Shown here in pieces: positions 43,701 to 58,700 of a stretch of 64,000 nt of DNA. Below the pieces are notes generated by a model, which made no database searches, had not been told where the DNA came from, and saw nothing but the letters and a program-made list of their open reading frames with translations. Location of the stretch: assembly GCF_000005505.3 (NCBI RefSeq), contig NC_016132.3, positions 248,001 to 312,000 on the forward strand. The letters run 5' to 3'. Numbering within the stretch: position 1 is the first letter of the stretch; each line of letters starts with the position of its first letter. The stretch is from Brachypodium distachyon (taxonomy: Eukaryota > Streptophyta > Magnoliopsida > Poales > Poaceae). Both the position numbers and the translations under genes were made by a program.

Positions 43701-46700
43701 TTTATTGTGAAACAAGACTCTGTACCTACATTCTATTCATTCTAATTGATGATTAAATATTATTCTTTGATAACACTAGTTTTTCCCTTTACGATCTTTG
43801 AAGTTTAAATTATGCTCTCTGTTTTGATTAATGTTGTCGCATTGTACAATGCTAGACCCCATATATAAGTATTAAGAACCTTGTCACACTAGCAAGTGAA
43901 CCCTACAAAAGTTTGATAAAGTTGCTCTAAATAATGTTTCATTCACATTTTTACTGGTACTCTAATTGTGGTTGTGTAAACCTACCTACTACCTAGATTG
44001 CACTGCCACATTCCTATTTTACATCTGCCCCCTCACCCCCACCCTTCTGTGTCCCGTTCTTCATGAGTCCTCAATTTGTGTACCCCTGAGAGTCCAAACC
44101 CAACCATCCTTGCAGCATTGAGCTGCCGCCCAACCTCACTGGCTGAACCTGGTTTTAACTTCTGCAATATGTGGCCTGTGGATTTTAATGTCTTCTAGCC
44201 AAATATTTTGGTAAAACTGTCTCATTGTTTGCACTACTAATGTCTCGATGTTGGAGAAAAATATTCAATCTGCACTGAAGTTGTTCAACCTATTTGTTTC
44301 CTGTCCAACGTTGCAGTGTGCATTCATGATTTCTGCTGCTGCTGCCATAGAGACTTCTCAGCGGTATTATAAAAACAAATGAACTATTTGTTGATTTCTG
44401 GAAATATTACTGTGCTTACTCTTTATTTTCATTGTATATCCTTTTCAGAGAATTAGCTTATGCTTTATTTGATTCTGTCTCAAGAACTCTCAGTTACGCA
44501 TCACGAAATAAGGTGAATGGGCATTCTCAGTGTACACCTTTCTCTAGGTTACTTCTCAGAATGGTTAATAACTTAATATGCTGATTGAATCTGAAGTACT
44601 ACTTTATTCAGTTCATCTATTGTAAAAGACAATGACTTGCTTGTGACAATTAAATTGTGCATATTCTGATGTCCTCTCCTTTATCCAGTATTTGGACCAA
44701 CTGACGGGTCCAATTCTTTTCCGTTGGGTTGCTTGTGAGATGAGCCTGGTTTCACTTGTCGAGGTAATGTTTTGTTCTACTGCTTTTTATACTTCGATAA
44801 TTGATTCATATATGATCTCAAAGTTTCAACATAAAATGACAACGTTATTAGGTTCAGCAAAGTTTTTCCATGCCTTCTTTTATACTCCGTAGTAGTTTGC
44901 GTGTCAGATTCCACGTGAGGAAAATGGAAAGGGCTAGATTCAATATGGTAGTTTCTGTATTCACTGGAATTTAATTTATGTTGTTAAAATGGCAATTTTG
45001 GTAACATCTTGAAAGTTAACAGAAGATAAACCACTTTTTTGAGTGTTCAATCAGGTACTAGTTTTCTCCAGACATCCGACATTCACAGTTCCACCGGGAA
45101 ACTGTCTTCTGGCATATGGGGATATAATCTGAAGCACTCTGGGAAACCCATGCCAAACCTTTTTTGTGTGTGTGTGCAGAAAACAGTTGTGTGTAACCTG
45201 AACACAGCAGTCGTTTAGTTTTGTTGCAAACCACCATAGACTGGAACTTGATATAATTATTTTTAGGTATTGTCCGCCCCTTAAGTATTCAATACCTTCC
45301 ACTAGCCCTTAAACTGGGTTTGGAGGTGTTTTTTCCTACATGGCAGATGACATATCTCGTGGCTGTTTGCCTACATGGATTGACTAACCCTTTCGAACCC
45401 ATATGTCAATGCCACTTGCCCATTTCATTTCATCTCTTGTTTTCTTCTGTATCACCGCTGTATTCTCTACCTGTTCATCCAGCATCTTTTGCCGGATTCC
45501 ACCGGTCACTTTGTCCTCAATGCCGACTCCTTCCTTGCTTCACCATTGCCCTTTCCCTTTACACCTATAGCTACTGTCCAAGAGTCCCAAAACAAAAGTT
45601 TCAGCTTTGCTACAGATCTCCAAAATTCAAACTCTAAATATTTTTTTTGAGGCTATCACTGGGGGGATGACTTCATCCCACCTGAATATATTCCCAAAGG
45701 AGCCTGAGGGGCAAATACATCTTGCAGGAGCAAGAACACACAGTAGAAAAACAGAAAATACACAGTACATGATTACAACACACCACAAAAGAAACTTTCT
45801 AAACATAGGCAATTGCCACTAGAAGACTCCGAGTGCAGCATAGGTTATGTTGTAAGCTATGAACCAGGCAACGAGCAAAGAAGGAGACTGCCAATGGCCG
45901 CACAGTAGCCTGAAGACAGTACAGAGAGGTCGCAGGTGAAGATCATGGATGGTGAACGTAGATGAAGGTTGATTTTTCAGCTCCAAAAGGACATTGGCGG
46001 CAAACACGGTCTCAAAAGAGATCTCCAAGTCCAAACCACAGCACCAGTCGTTAGACGATGCCGCCACCACAGCTGCCACTGCAAACCGTGATTACCGAGG
46101 GCATGGCAATGCAGCAGCCAACAGAGGGAAGGACGAGGACAGAACAAGGAAGCACGCGGCATTACCCTAATCTGCGTGAGCAGAAGTTTGTCCTTGTTAA
46201 TCTGAAGTTGGAGGGGTTTGAATGTGGGAGATCAGCGGACATTGATGAAGATCAGATCCTCAGATGAAAAAATAAAAATGACATTGGCGGCAACACGGAA
46301 GCGATAGCATTCTCCAAGTCCAAACCACGACACCAGTCGTCGAACGATGCCGCCACCACAGCTGCCACTGTGAACTGTGGTTACTGAGGGCATGACAATG
46401 CCGCAGCCAATGGAGGGAAGGACGAGGACAAAAAAAGGAAGCATGCGGCATTACCCTAATCTGTGTGAGCCGAAGTTTGCACTTTTAATTCTGAGGGTGG
46501 ATGGGTTTGAAGTTGGGAGATCAGCAGGCGTTCATGAAGTTCGGAGTGTCAGATAAAAAATGACATTAGCAGCAACACGGAATCAATAGTATTCTCCAAG
46601 TACAAACCATGACACCAATCGATGCCGCCACCATGGCTGCCATCTGCAAACCGTGGTTACCGAGGACATGGCAATGCCACAGCCGACGGACGGAAGGACG

Positions 46701-49700
46701 AGGACAGAAAAGAGGAGCACATGGCATCACCCTAATCTGCGTGGGCAGCAGGTTGCATTTTTTAACTGAGGATGGCGTGGTTTGGAGGTGGGAGGTCAAA
46801 GGAGACTGGGGAGGAGCGGCAAGGGAATCAACCTGGAATCGGAGGCAAACAGCGGAGAGGGGCACCTGCGTATAAGGCTTGTGGAGGTTGAGATGGACAT
46901 GCTGGTTGGGGTGGAGGAGCTCGTGGGCGCGCGAGGAGGCCCTGCAGCTGCCGACCGATGCACGTCCGACGCACGGGATGGCGAGAGGAGCGGCTGGAGG
47001 TGGAAAGCAGTGACGTGGTGAAGCTCCACCAGGGTCTAGCATGGCAGACGCCGGATCCGGATGCCTCGAGGACGACCAGCGACGGCAAGGGAAGCCATGG
47101 GACGGATCCGGGCAGTGAAGCCCGACTTCGAGCGGATAGGGCCACGGCAATCACCTACACCAATCTCCAAACTTCTAGCTGTAGATTCCCCTTGCCGAAA
47201 CTGATGGCTCCAATCACATTGCAGTCCCCCAAAACTCTTAGAAATCCTTTCCAGAGACCCGTTGTCGCTGTACACCTCTCACTTTGTTTAGGCCATCATT
47301 GCAGGAGAGTTCCATCATGGCACCTGTTTGCACTGCCATGACCCAAGTAGAGCACTCGAGAGCAGCTTGAAATACCACCTCACCCAGGTCTTGCTGGATC
47401 ACCAGTCCACCACTGCCATGGATGTATGCCGGGGTTAGATGATGTCCGTGGAGATGCACACGCCGGATTTGTCGGGCTGGTGATAGGCCATTTACATATA
47501 TGGGAAGGTGGAGTAGTCGACACAGAGATCATCACATGCCATTTCTTGATTTGTTAATTGTTATCCACGTTGGCGAGTTGTCATCAGCCCCAAAGCATGT
47601 GACATCGAGCAGGGAGAGGCCGCTCAATCATTGAGGACAGAGCGAACCCATAGTGCCACCTTGTCGGGGAAGGACAGGAAGGGAGACGAAGAAAAGTAAG
47701 TGACGCACTGTCACATGTGGGCCTATGCCACAGGCCAAACCACATCCAAAACGGGACCAGGGGGTGAATAAATGGGATTGAATGGATACTTAGTTGGTAT
47801 GATGCTTGGTTTATACGTTAGGAGGTTCAGTAGTCGATGTGGTAAACTTATTGTCCATAGCTGGTAAACTTCCCAGCTGTTACCATGCCAATTAATCACA
47901 TATTTGTGTGTTACTGCAGTGTAGTTCTCACAAAATGTTTTACAGGTGCAAGAGATATTTGGTTTTAATTCATCTGAGTCAAAGAACTTCATTGAACATA
48001 TCTGCTCATGGCTTCTTTCGTTCCTCATTCTCAGGGGTGATGCTGCTGATCTTAATTGGATATCTAAGGTGAGTGCTCACTATAATTCTAAACGAGTCTT
48101 AGTTGCTGATTATTTTCCATTTGTTTTTCTGTACTGTAGCAGTGTTGCTTTCATGGTTGCAGTTGCAAGAAACCTATAAAACAACAAAAGTTACAAATAA
48201 AATTCAAAATTTACCTTGTAACCCTATGTATTTTTTTTGTTTTTTTTGACGAAAAATGTATTTTTTTTGTTAGTAATATAATTCAGTAGGTTTCTTCCCC
48301 ACTGTTCTCCTAAAAAATGACAATATCAACATTAAATTCCCTGCAAAGAACATATCAAACACTTTAATTTTTTAGTTCCAAAAGTGTTTTAAATAATTTT
48401 AGTTCGAAAAGTTTTATATATTTTTATGATACTGTGTACAAGTGTGTCGTAAGGTGTTCTCTCTAGTCTCCACTCACCAGAACTTAAATGCACTGAATGC
48501 CTATGATCTAATAGTTATATTCTTTATGCATTTATCAGATTTTGTCGCAACCTTTATCTGCTGTTATCAAGGGATATTTTGTTCCGATCTTTGGATTGTC
48601 TATTGCTGCCAGATGTGGTACGGGGCCAGAGAAGGACCTGGCAGAGACTGTCTTATATGATTCACTTTTGCAGTTTGGTGAGATTTCTGAGTCTGAGCGT
48701 GACGATCTCATTAGAAAACATATGGTATGCTTCCCAAGGATCTTTCTCCCTTCAATCTGCCTGCCGTTTTTGCCATTCCTTTGTGCTTTTGACCCTTCGT
48801 AATATTTCTCTTTTGTTAATCATCTAGCGCATTTACGTATACACAGCGAAGTGGTGTTGTTTTGGTTCCTTTTTGTGATTCACTATCTGTGGTGTTGCGC
48901 TTTGCTACTTGTGTGGTAGTTATGGTCTAGATCTGAGCATTTCCTGGATTAGGTTGGTGCTCTGGCTTGGATTGTCACATTTCCACATTTGATGAAGTAT
49001 GGGTAGACTGCCAACCTTTCTCAAATACCTTAAGGTTTTTGTTGAGCTGGTCAGTGTATGCAATTCAACTTGTTACTAGAGCCTGAGGTCTTCACAGGGG
49101 CTTCTTTTGAGAATTTTAAAGAAAATAACAAAAAACCCAGGAATTTGAAGCAATTTTTTTTATCCGAGTCAGCTTGGTATTAGAAGGAACTAGGAACTGG
49201 TGATTGGATTTACTCAAGTCCTACGCCATGTCGAGTCTCCACCCGGCTTAGCTAAACCTAGGAGCAGTGGGGAGTGTCAACTTATTAAGAATCAACAATC
49301 AACAACGCTTCTATCCTAATTTCATAGATGTTTGCTCAACCGGTGATGGTAGGCTTCTGCCATATTTCAGTCTCTCTCTTGATGCCATCGAGGACGTCTG
49401 CACGTCGGGGCGTTCATGCCGGAACACCCGGCTGTTCTGCTCTGACTTGATCGATCAGATCGTGAAGATCACCGTGGAGTCTAGGCATGGACAGCCACCA
49501 TTCCTCCATAGAGTCGCTGTATGAGGGGATACTGCAGCTGTGTTCTGCCCAACACAGAAGAAGCAACCAAATGTTCTGAAACTAAGAACATCGTGTAACA
49601 AATATTCCGTATTTTGGGGCTCCTGAAAGCAAAGATGGCAGGTACATGGTTTGGTAACTGGCAGTGACTATGTCGGTAGGCAGTTTAATATTGGTGATGA

Positions 49701-52700
49701 AGGGTGATCAAGAGGAAGAATGGACAGTTCAATTGCGTTTTGACTTTTTAGTACCTGAGGTGTCAATACAATTGTATTTGCATTTTCTGATATTTGTATC
49801 CAGTAATATCTGATCCCCAATCCAAGAAAAAACATACGGTAGGATATTATTGGAGACTCGACCCTGTTTGGTCCAATTACACCCATAGTTTTACTAGTGC
49901 GTTTTTACTGGTGCAACTGAACATTGGTTTTAGGTATTTTAGGGAAAAAAATGAAATGCATGGCCTCTGGGTTTGCACTTAAAAGCACAGAGACAACAAA
50001 AAGATGCTTGGTGATTTCTGCGTGATTACAAATCATGTTCAGTGCTCATAGATCCCTATTTCTTATTCTTAATTCTGATATTTTGCTTCTCGTATTTTTA
50101 GGTTTCCATTGTTGGCCTTTTGCTCTCAGTTTCATCAACTGCTCATCAGCCAGAATTCCCGTACTTTTCTAGGGAGATTTTAGCATTCTCGATTAAAACA
50201 GTTGTTGATGGATTCGTGGATACAACGTATGTCCTTATTTTTTTCTTTATTCTAAACAATTCTGATGATTAGTTCTGATGTAGCAAAATCCTTGCTACAA
50301 CATTTTACATTTTAGGGATGACGATTTGGCTGATACAGTTGTTGTTGACAAGATTAATATATTCCGTGCTGACAGAGTTTTTAAGGTATTTTTGTTTTGT
50401 CACATGTTTAATGTTTATGTAATGCCTTTTCTCAAACACATGTTTATTCAATTTCTTAGAAACTGCAAACTAAAATGTCTTTCTGGCACTTATTACCTGA
50501 AATGCTGTCTGGTCTTATGGATGGATTGTCAGGATGCTTTGGATCTCCCAGCCAATGTTCCCTTAGTATTTGTTAAACCATGATCTTTTCTGTATGCTTG
50601 CATAGATATGGATTTTTATAGCCCCTACTTTGAGTTTACACCTTTGTTCCCGGTTAGAAAAGTAATGGAGAAAGTTCATTTTACTCCATGAATACCTGCT
50701 GAAATGTCATTTGTCACCCACTTCTCTTGTAATACCAGTTCACTTCGCCCCTTGAGTTTTATCTTGGAGTAGTTTTGCACTGCGGCAGGCATGGCACCTT
50801 TTTCATTGCTGCTGTGGCCACTGCATCACAGCTTCTGTGCTTAACTACTATATTATCAAGCAGTGCATAAGCTGTCAATGCTGCACATTGATGCTCCTGC
50901 TCCTTGCCACTCGCTTGGACTAACTAATCATGCTTAAGTTATCACCATTCTCAACTCTGCATGCCTGGGCAGTTGGGTACAAGCTCGCCTGGTATCATGA
51001 GTATACGACCCAAGGGGTTTAAGTGCACCAAATGAAAGTTTAACTTTCTTGCAAACACGTGGATCAACAATACGAATTATGATGTTCATCAAAAAGAAAA
51101 GATTAGAGTTCAGTTGCATAAATATATTCCTTTAGAACTTGTTCTGAGGAGTGGGGATTAGTCCCTGCCTGTCAAGTGTTGTGTGCAAGTCTGCAGGCCT
51201 TCATGGGCAACACAGGGACAAATGAGCATTACGTTTGTCTAATCTGTATGTCACTTCTTGGTTCTTATGTGGTTTCACCAAGTTCCATGGATGTACTCTT
51301 AACTTTTTGCAGTTCCTGTTGGCAATACATCAACAAGTTGCAGATGCAAGCCATCCTAGGCACATGGGTCATAGGCTGTGTGCGATTGAGGTTTTAATAG
51401 ATGTACTTGGGCATAGAGTGGTACACTACAGCACTTGCTTGTGAGTTTTTTCTTCCTTTTTTCCTTTCTGATAATTGTTGTATCAGATGATTCTTAAATA
51501 TCTATTTTTGTTTTGTTTTAAAGTCTCCTCAAATATTACATTGATCCAACTTTTCACATGTCTGGAATAAAAAAATGCATTACTCAGGGACTAGCTTACT
51601 GTATTGCTGCACATCTGTTCTAGGAGTTAAACTTTTATTTTAAGTTTGATGTTGGCACCTGTGTGTGAATGCCATTCTCTGAGCTCTAGTTTAAGCACTA
51701 ATTAATATTTATTTCGTAAGAAATAATGAACAGCACTCCTAATCTAGTCTATTTTTAGCATAACCACAAATCTTTCCTTTTGTTCGGTGTGTAGGCCTTC
51801 ATTTAAGTGTATATGCAGTTCTGAATTGTTAGGCTTAGTTCATGCCGTGTGTTATTTATTTAGAATGTACCATTTTTTGAAGAAAATTTGTGGGTCTATC
51901 TTGTCTTCTGTTAATCTAAATTTGAGTTGTTGCATGTCTCGACTGCAGTTACATTATTTGCATCGTCGGGAACTATATCTGGAGGCAACCATTGCAAGGC
52001 CAGTGCTGCAATATCTTGACTAAACTGTTGACTGCTTTCAATGCGAGCCCCACTACGGAAACTGTTTCTGCGCTTGGCATGCAGCTCCAGGTTATTTTCA
52101 CGGATAGTGTTCTATAATTTACTCGTTGTACTTCTGTTACTTACTATTTTCAAATGGACTGTTACAGCTTTTAGTTCCTAAATTGGTCACCTGTTGCTTA
52201 TCTAATGATAAAGAACGGAGAAATGGTAATGGAGATTCATCGAAAGTTCTGTCTTTGCTTCGTCAATTGACAGTTGACGCTGATCCTTTGCTTTATGATT
52301 ACATAAGAGTACGCTTCATCTCCGCTGACCTACTCTACATTGACTGGCTGCTGCTGTTTTCCTTTTGATTACCTTTCTTCTTAATGGTCTTACAGGATTT
52401 GGAACCACTTCCTGCTCTTGATTGCTTGAAAGATATCCACGTTTTTCATGCTTCACTTTCTGACTCTTATGCTTCAAGAGATCAGTTCCTAAAGGTTGTT
52501 ATCTTTGTTATTTTCTTTTTTTCTTCTATATTTATTTATGTATATATTCATTATGAACTAATGTATTACCTACTTCCTCTAGTTTGTTAACAGGGCTCCT
52601 CACTTGCCTGCAGAATTGTTTTTGCTGAGGTAATATGTGCTTATTTGTGTCTGAAGTGCCTCTTTGTTAACTGGCACAATATACTTGAAATATGCTAGCT

Positions 52701-55700
52701 TAGGCCATTGAGACATTGTATCATATCTTTGTTTTGAAGTCAGTATCATGTTTTCCATTGTTCTAACATCACTTCGTTCATTTCTTTCTTGTGCTTTCAT
52801 TAAGTCTTCGCATGCATCACAAGAAGTTATTATTAGGAGAAATCATCTGTAGAGGCGATGCATCTGTGGGTAATGCAGACACAGTTAGTTGCTGGCACAG
52901 CGACCCAGATGTCGTTTCTGCTGTATGGACTCTTGTTGATCTCTGCAGCTCATCATCTGTTGCAAACGAAGCTTCTTCAGTGCTTGCTGATTTTATTTCT
53001 AGGGTGTGCTTTTCTGTCTTCATCCTTTGCCATGCTTCACTATGTTCTTGACATGGATTTTCTCTTCTCAATCAGATTTTTTTTTAAATGCAGGCTGGTA
53101 TATCTGATGCACATCAAGTAATATTCCATGTTCCAAATCTTACTCAAAAGCATTCGTCACAACTTCAAAGTGGTTCTACTTCCAAGGATGATAAATTGTG
53201 TTCGGACTATGGTATTTCTGATGATATCTTGGTTGGTCTTCTGAAACTCTTGAAGACTTATTTATCAGATGACTCTGTTGAAATAATAGATGTTACTTCA
53301 CAAACATTGAGGGTAAGTTGTAACCACAATTTTTGTGTGAGGATCTGTGCTTATGGTGTTTGTTATTGGGCACATCATGAGTAATTAGGACTTTTTTTAT
53401 TGTTTAATATTTGATTACTTTGGTATCATAATTCCACAATACCATGATTCTCTGAGCATGATTTTTTTTCTCGGACATGGAAAGTATCTCCATCGCTTTA
53501 GGGTATTGTGAATTTTGTTTCCACCAAAACTGCTTCCAATGAAGGAATATCGAAAATAAAATTCACAGGTTACTGCTACATTTAAGACACATAAAATAAT
53601 AACAACCAATGTTTTATCCCACTTCAGTTCATTCACCAGTTCTAAGTAATTACATACAATTTTGTATATTGTATGGTGACAACCTAATTTGTGTTGTAAC
53701 TTCTATGCCATGGACATTACTTTTTCCTGTATCTTTTTTTTCATTTACTGAATTGCCTGGTATGTTATGTTCAAAAGTTATCTGGTGCTTGGCTGCAATC
53801 AAACTGATTGCTGTGTAGAAAGGTTTTTCCATGTATTGATTGAATGCTGAAATCCTCTCCTCTTATTTTGCGAAAATCATATTTGATTTCTGTTAGCATT
53901 TGTCACTTTTGAAAAGGAAACATTTTGAGTGTGCGTGTGGCACATGGTCACATTTGCAAACCCTGCCTAGTACTTATATTGTGACTCCTTATATAGATGG
54001 AGCAAAATATTTATGTTTTGCAAACTAACCCATGCATATGCCTAATTTTATCTTTATTATTAGTGGCCTGCAGACTGCAATTTTATAATTTTGTTTTACA
54101 TAAACAGGGGATTCTGTCAACATCGAAGGGCGTCAATTCTCTGCAGTGTCTTGATTCTCTTGACAAGTCTTTACTGATGGTATTTTGTACTATGCTGTCT
54201 CGTCTTTTATGTTCAATTTCATTTTTCATCCCTCAGTTTATTTTTTCACACGCTGAAAAATTACTCCATAGGTTCATTCAAGAGGCATAAACATTCAGTT
54301 AGTTGAGCAAACACTTCTGGGCTTGGAAAAGTATTCTGCTGGTGAGTGATAGCTTCTTGTAATCCTGCTAAATTGTTTGTTTGTGTTTTTTCTTATTTCT
54401 TGCGCATCTTCCAGTTTTACAACCATAAATTTAATGGTATGTTCAGAAGGAGTATATTTCTCTGTTTTGCTTCATGTCTTGGTGTTGCTCTTGATGGTGA
54501 GCTCTGCTATTAAAATCCCAGAAATTAAACCATTCCAACTTGATCAGGGACCGATGCCACATACACAAATGATAAATCGTTGAACAATTTTTTTTTAAGT
54601 CGCTACGAAATACGGGCAGCAGACAGACATTTGGTTTGTTCTATAGTTGTTGGTTGCAATTCAAATGGTTAAGTTCAGGGTTGAAAAGTTTGATCTATAT
54701 GATAAAATATTTCTGATATATTATGTGGCACGGATACGACTCAGATCAGCCGTGTAATGTATCCCATGTATTGGATACTTGACAAATTGGATCATGAGAT
54801 TTTGTATGTGCATTTTTTATGGGAAAACTCTAGGCGAGGCCAGAATAATGCAAAATGCATTACCTATAAATATTTTGCATTTTGGATAGTACACTCAAAA
54901 TTGTAATGGCATTGCAAATTAAATTAATCATCTTTTTTGGTTGAACTTGGTTTGACAGGTTCCCTTGAAGATTCAGACATCTGGCAGACTGATGGTCGGA
55001 GTTATGACCAATGGTTGTGTACCTTAGTGAGCTCACTCATCTGTCATTGCGATGACATCATCTTGAGGTATCATTTTCAACTGAAAAATATAACATTGGT
55101 CATTGCAATTGTAAGTTTGTAACACCTGCACAGTATGACAATAATGTTCTTATAGACTTTGTAGAAGTCTTGTTTTTCTCAAAGTTGAGGCTGCAGAGCT
55201 TTTGCTTGCAAGTGCTCTGGTGAACATTGCTGGCAATGTGGATTCTAACAATAGCATATGCGGATTAATTTCATCAAAGGTTTGTTGCACACCAAGTTAT
55301 TTGATTGCTTGAAGATTCTCAGTTCATGACTTGTCACTTGTAATATGCTTGTAGGTTGAGAAAATAATTTTTTGTGACTCCAATCATTTGATGAAATCAG
55401 TAAATTTATTTCTGGATGCACTGAATGTTGTCAGATCTTTTTACGTTGCTGAAAAAACAAGAGATTGCCCTTCTAATACTCCCAAGGTATGTTTTAAATG
55501 TCAGTCTGAATGTTAATTTCTAATGAGTTGAGGTTGACGCCATTATTTTCTCAGACCATAGTTACATGATGATCGAGGACTCATGACAACATTAGTACAT
55601 AACTTTTTTGCTCTGTTGTTGTATATCTCCAAGATATCGCCTAGTTTTATTGGAAGCACCTAAGTTATTGACATCTTTATGACAAAAAGAACATGATGTG

Positions 55701-58700
55701 GTTGGTTACTCTTGCATAGAGCTTTTGTAATTCATAAACATTCTCTTCTGGGCTGCCTGATGCCTCGCAATGTTGTGTTCATCTGACTATATAGTCAAAT
55801 CATTCCCTTTTTCTTAAGGATTCCATTTGAGAACTTTCCGTGATTGAAATATATCAAAGAGTAATGTGCCATTCCATTGTCTTCGAGCTTTCTTATCTTT
55901 TACTTTAAATGGTTTGATTCAAATACCGTGTGAAATGTGCATGATGAATCAAGCAATCAGCATACAAATGCCATGCGGCAGACCTCTTTAATGCTATTAC
56001 GTTGTAACTTCTAACTATCCTATCTGTTAGGAGATCAACACATCCTTTTCTCGAGTCGATATTAATATCGAGATACTATTTTTAATAATGTTGTCCTTAA
56101 CTTAATTGTTGTTCTTCTTATATTAATGTTGTGCACTTGATGTACTGTTTATATGTACTTTTGAACTGCCTATTGAACTTCCTTAGGTTGGTAGATCTGC
56201 CAGATCCAAAAGTAGGTCACCAGCAGCAACCCCATCATCTTCATGGAAGAAGGTACCTTATTGAACCATCTCCTTGAATTTTTATTATATCATCCTTCAT
56301 ATTATATTTTCCTTCATTTTATTATTTCTGTACATATTCTTCTGAATTTGGTTATAAAAGGATATTTGTGGAATTTTTATGTTGGCTTGCGTGCAACTCC
56401 TGACATCTATACACCAGTTTTATATTGGCTTGCGTGCAACTCCTGTATGAAGTGTAACCAACAGTGCTCTCTCCTAATTACTACCCCTCCACATAGGATT
56501 TGGGTGATTTTGAAAATGCTATCCGACGGTGGCATGACACCATTGGTTTTTTTAACAAGTCTTAGTATTGATCTATTCTAGAGATTGTTACTATTGAGGA
56601 AAAATAGGGTATTATCTCTCCTGTTAGTAATGAATTGTTGGAGATGCTCTTAGACTCAACCTTAAATATATGGGATGCATCGTCCTTCGTAAAGTGAAGC
56701 TTCCAAGATTGGAATCTAGGAGTTACAAGTTCAAAGCAAAGGGGCTCATTTTCTTCTCGAGATGAACTTCTCATTTCATTGTGTTTCAGAAATTTTAGTG
56801 CATTGCTTGTAGCTACGTAGAACTTGTACAGCTGCTGTCCCTTCTCTAACATATCATTTATTCTCCAGGTGTACTGGCTTTCGGTTGATTATCTTGTAGC
56901 TGCCAGAGCTGCTAATGTACGTGTGATACCTTTCCAGCATCTACCAAATATTTTATCTACATGTTCATTATGTTGTTTGTTTCCTTTGTTAGTCTCGAAA
57001 TTGTGTTGTTTGTTCTCTAGATGTTTCAGCCCATAGCAACATTACAGGATCGTTGTGCTGTTTTGCATGGATTCTGGAACCATCTCAAGGTTATCAGGGG
57101 ACCATGATTTTTACCCTCTAACAGTATTGGCTGTAATCTTGTTCCTATTGATATCCCGTCCCTAGTAGCAGTATCTAACAAGGAAATAACTTGGTCCAGC
57201 AATCAACTATGAATATTTCCTGCCTATGTGAAATGCTTGCTGTGCCAATTGTTCCTTGTGCATGCAATTTTTTCCGTCCTGTGCCTCTGGCGATTGAATG
57301 ACTTGGTGTTTCAAGAGTACCTTTTTTTCCTTTGATGGTAATGATCGTGGCTTTCTAATTGATCTTTGCAGCGTTGCTCATGTGACTTCGCTACGCTTAT
57401 GTATGTTGAACTTTGGTGTGAGGAACAATTCAATAAGCTGGCATTAGGTCCTCCGGATTTTTCACAGGATGAGTCGGTCAGTCCTCTTCTGTATGTGCTT
57501 TTCTGTTGTGTTATGTCAAAAGTTGTAATAATTTATGTTTCTTTCTCTTTCCAGTTGCCAGCACATATGGGTCTATTGGTTGCTGCATTCACTCACATAA
57601 ATGAGCCTGACAGCATTTATGGAATTACACTGGCTAACGAGGTTATTCAAGCAAAAAGTTAGATTTATTTTGAGTCTTTTCGTGTATCATGTTCACATTT
57701 TCTGTATGAACTCCGTATAATTTGAAAACAGTAATGTGAAATAGTCTGTATCCATCACCGCAGAGGCACATAACATAATCTGTCATAGTTGTAAGTTGCA
57801 AGTTAGACTAGGTTATTTAAACAATTATTGGTTTGAAATCTGCATCATATTTATAATTTTTGAGATCTAACATTTTTTTGTTAATATCTGAAGGTTATGC
57901 ATCTTAGATTTGCTTGTCGTTCTTTCTGTACCTTGAACAGATAACTTCTCAAATCATCAGATACGAGCATGAAGGTGACTGGAGCAGTGCTCTTGAATAT
58001 TACGATTTACTTGTAAGATCAACACCAAAGGAGAACCTTGGCAATTTTGCTGGGACAGTGTTGGCTGGACCATCTGCTGTGTTTTCTAAAGCAGAAGAGA
58101 AGAACTGGAAAATGCACAAAGGTCTGATGAGGTCCTTGCAGAAAACTGGATGTAGTCATGTGCTTGATTTCTACAGCCAAGGGTTGACCAACCAAAAAAC
58201 GTGTCTTCAACAGGATTCAGAGTTCATTGATATACAAGTTGGTATTGCAAATTGGAGATAATCACAGTTACCTCTAGAGTTTTTGAGTAATATGTGACTT
58301 TGTTGTATGTTTGATTATGTATCTTGCAGTACGAAGCTGCTTGGAGGGCAGGAAACTGGGATTTCTCCTTTTTCATTCCATATTCTTCTCAGCCTTCAAG
58401 CCGCTCGAGAAATTACTGTCTTTTCAATGAAAATTTGCACAGGTCAATAATCTTTCCCAGATATCTCTTTTTCACATGGTCCATAGCATTATGTTGTATG
58501 CAAGCAACACGTTTTTTTGTGTGTATATTGCACATTTGCACTTTTGATCACCCAGTGCCACGTGCAGGGCACCTTATTTCTATCTACTCTTTGCGGGTTC
58601 CATCTCACTTGTTCCACCTCAATCAAGTTAATGATCTGCTATGTTAAAATAGAATATAAGGACAATAAGCAGCATGGTTAACTGGACAACTGTCATATTC

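Noticed and set aside
46566..47150. 194-codon minus-strand ORF in ATM intron 29
   Set aside because: Pro/Ser/Cys-rich, without a known domain; part overlaps the tandem repeats, so treated as repeat DNA.
57642..57661. Continuation of ATM exon 50 past 57641 to a stop (VIQAKS)
   Set aside because: Splicing at GAG with GTTATT restores the conserved QIIRYEHEGDW segment in phase; the continuation reads into a stop.
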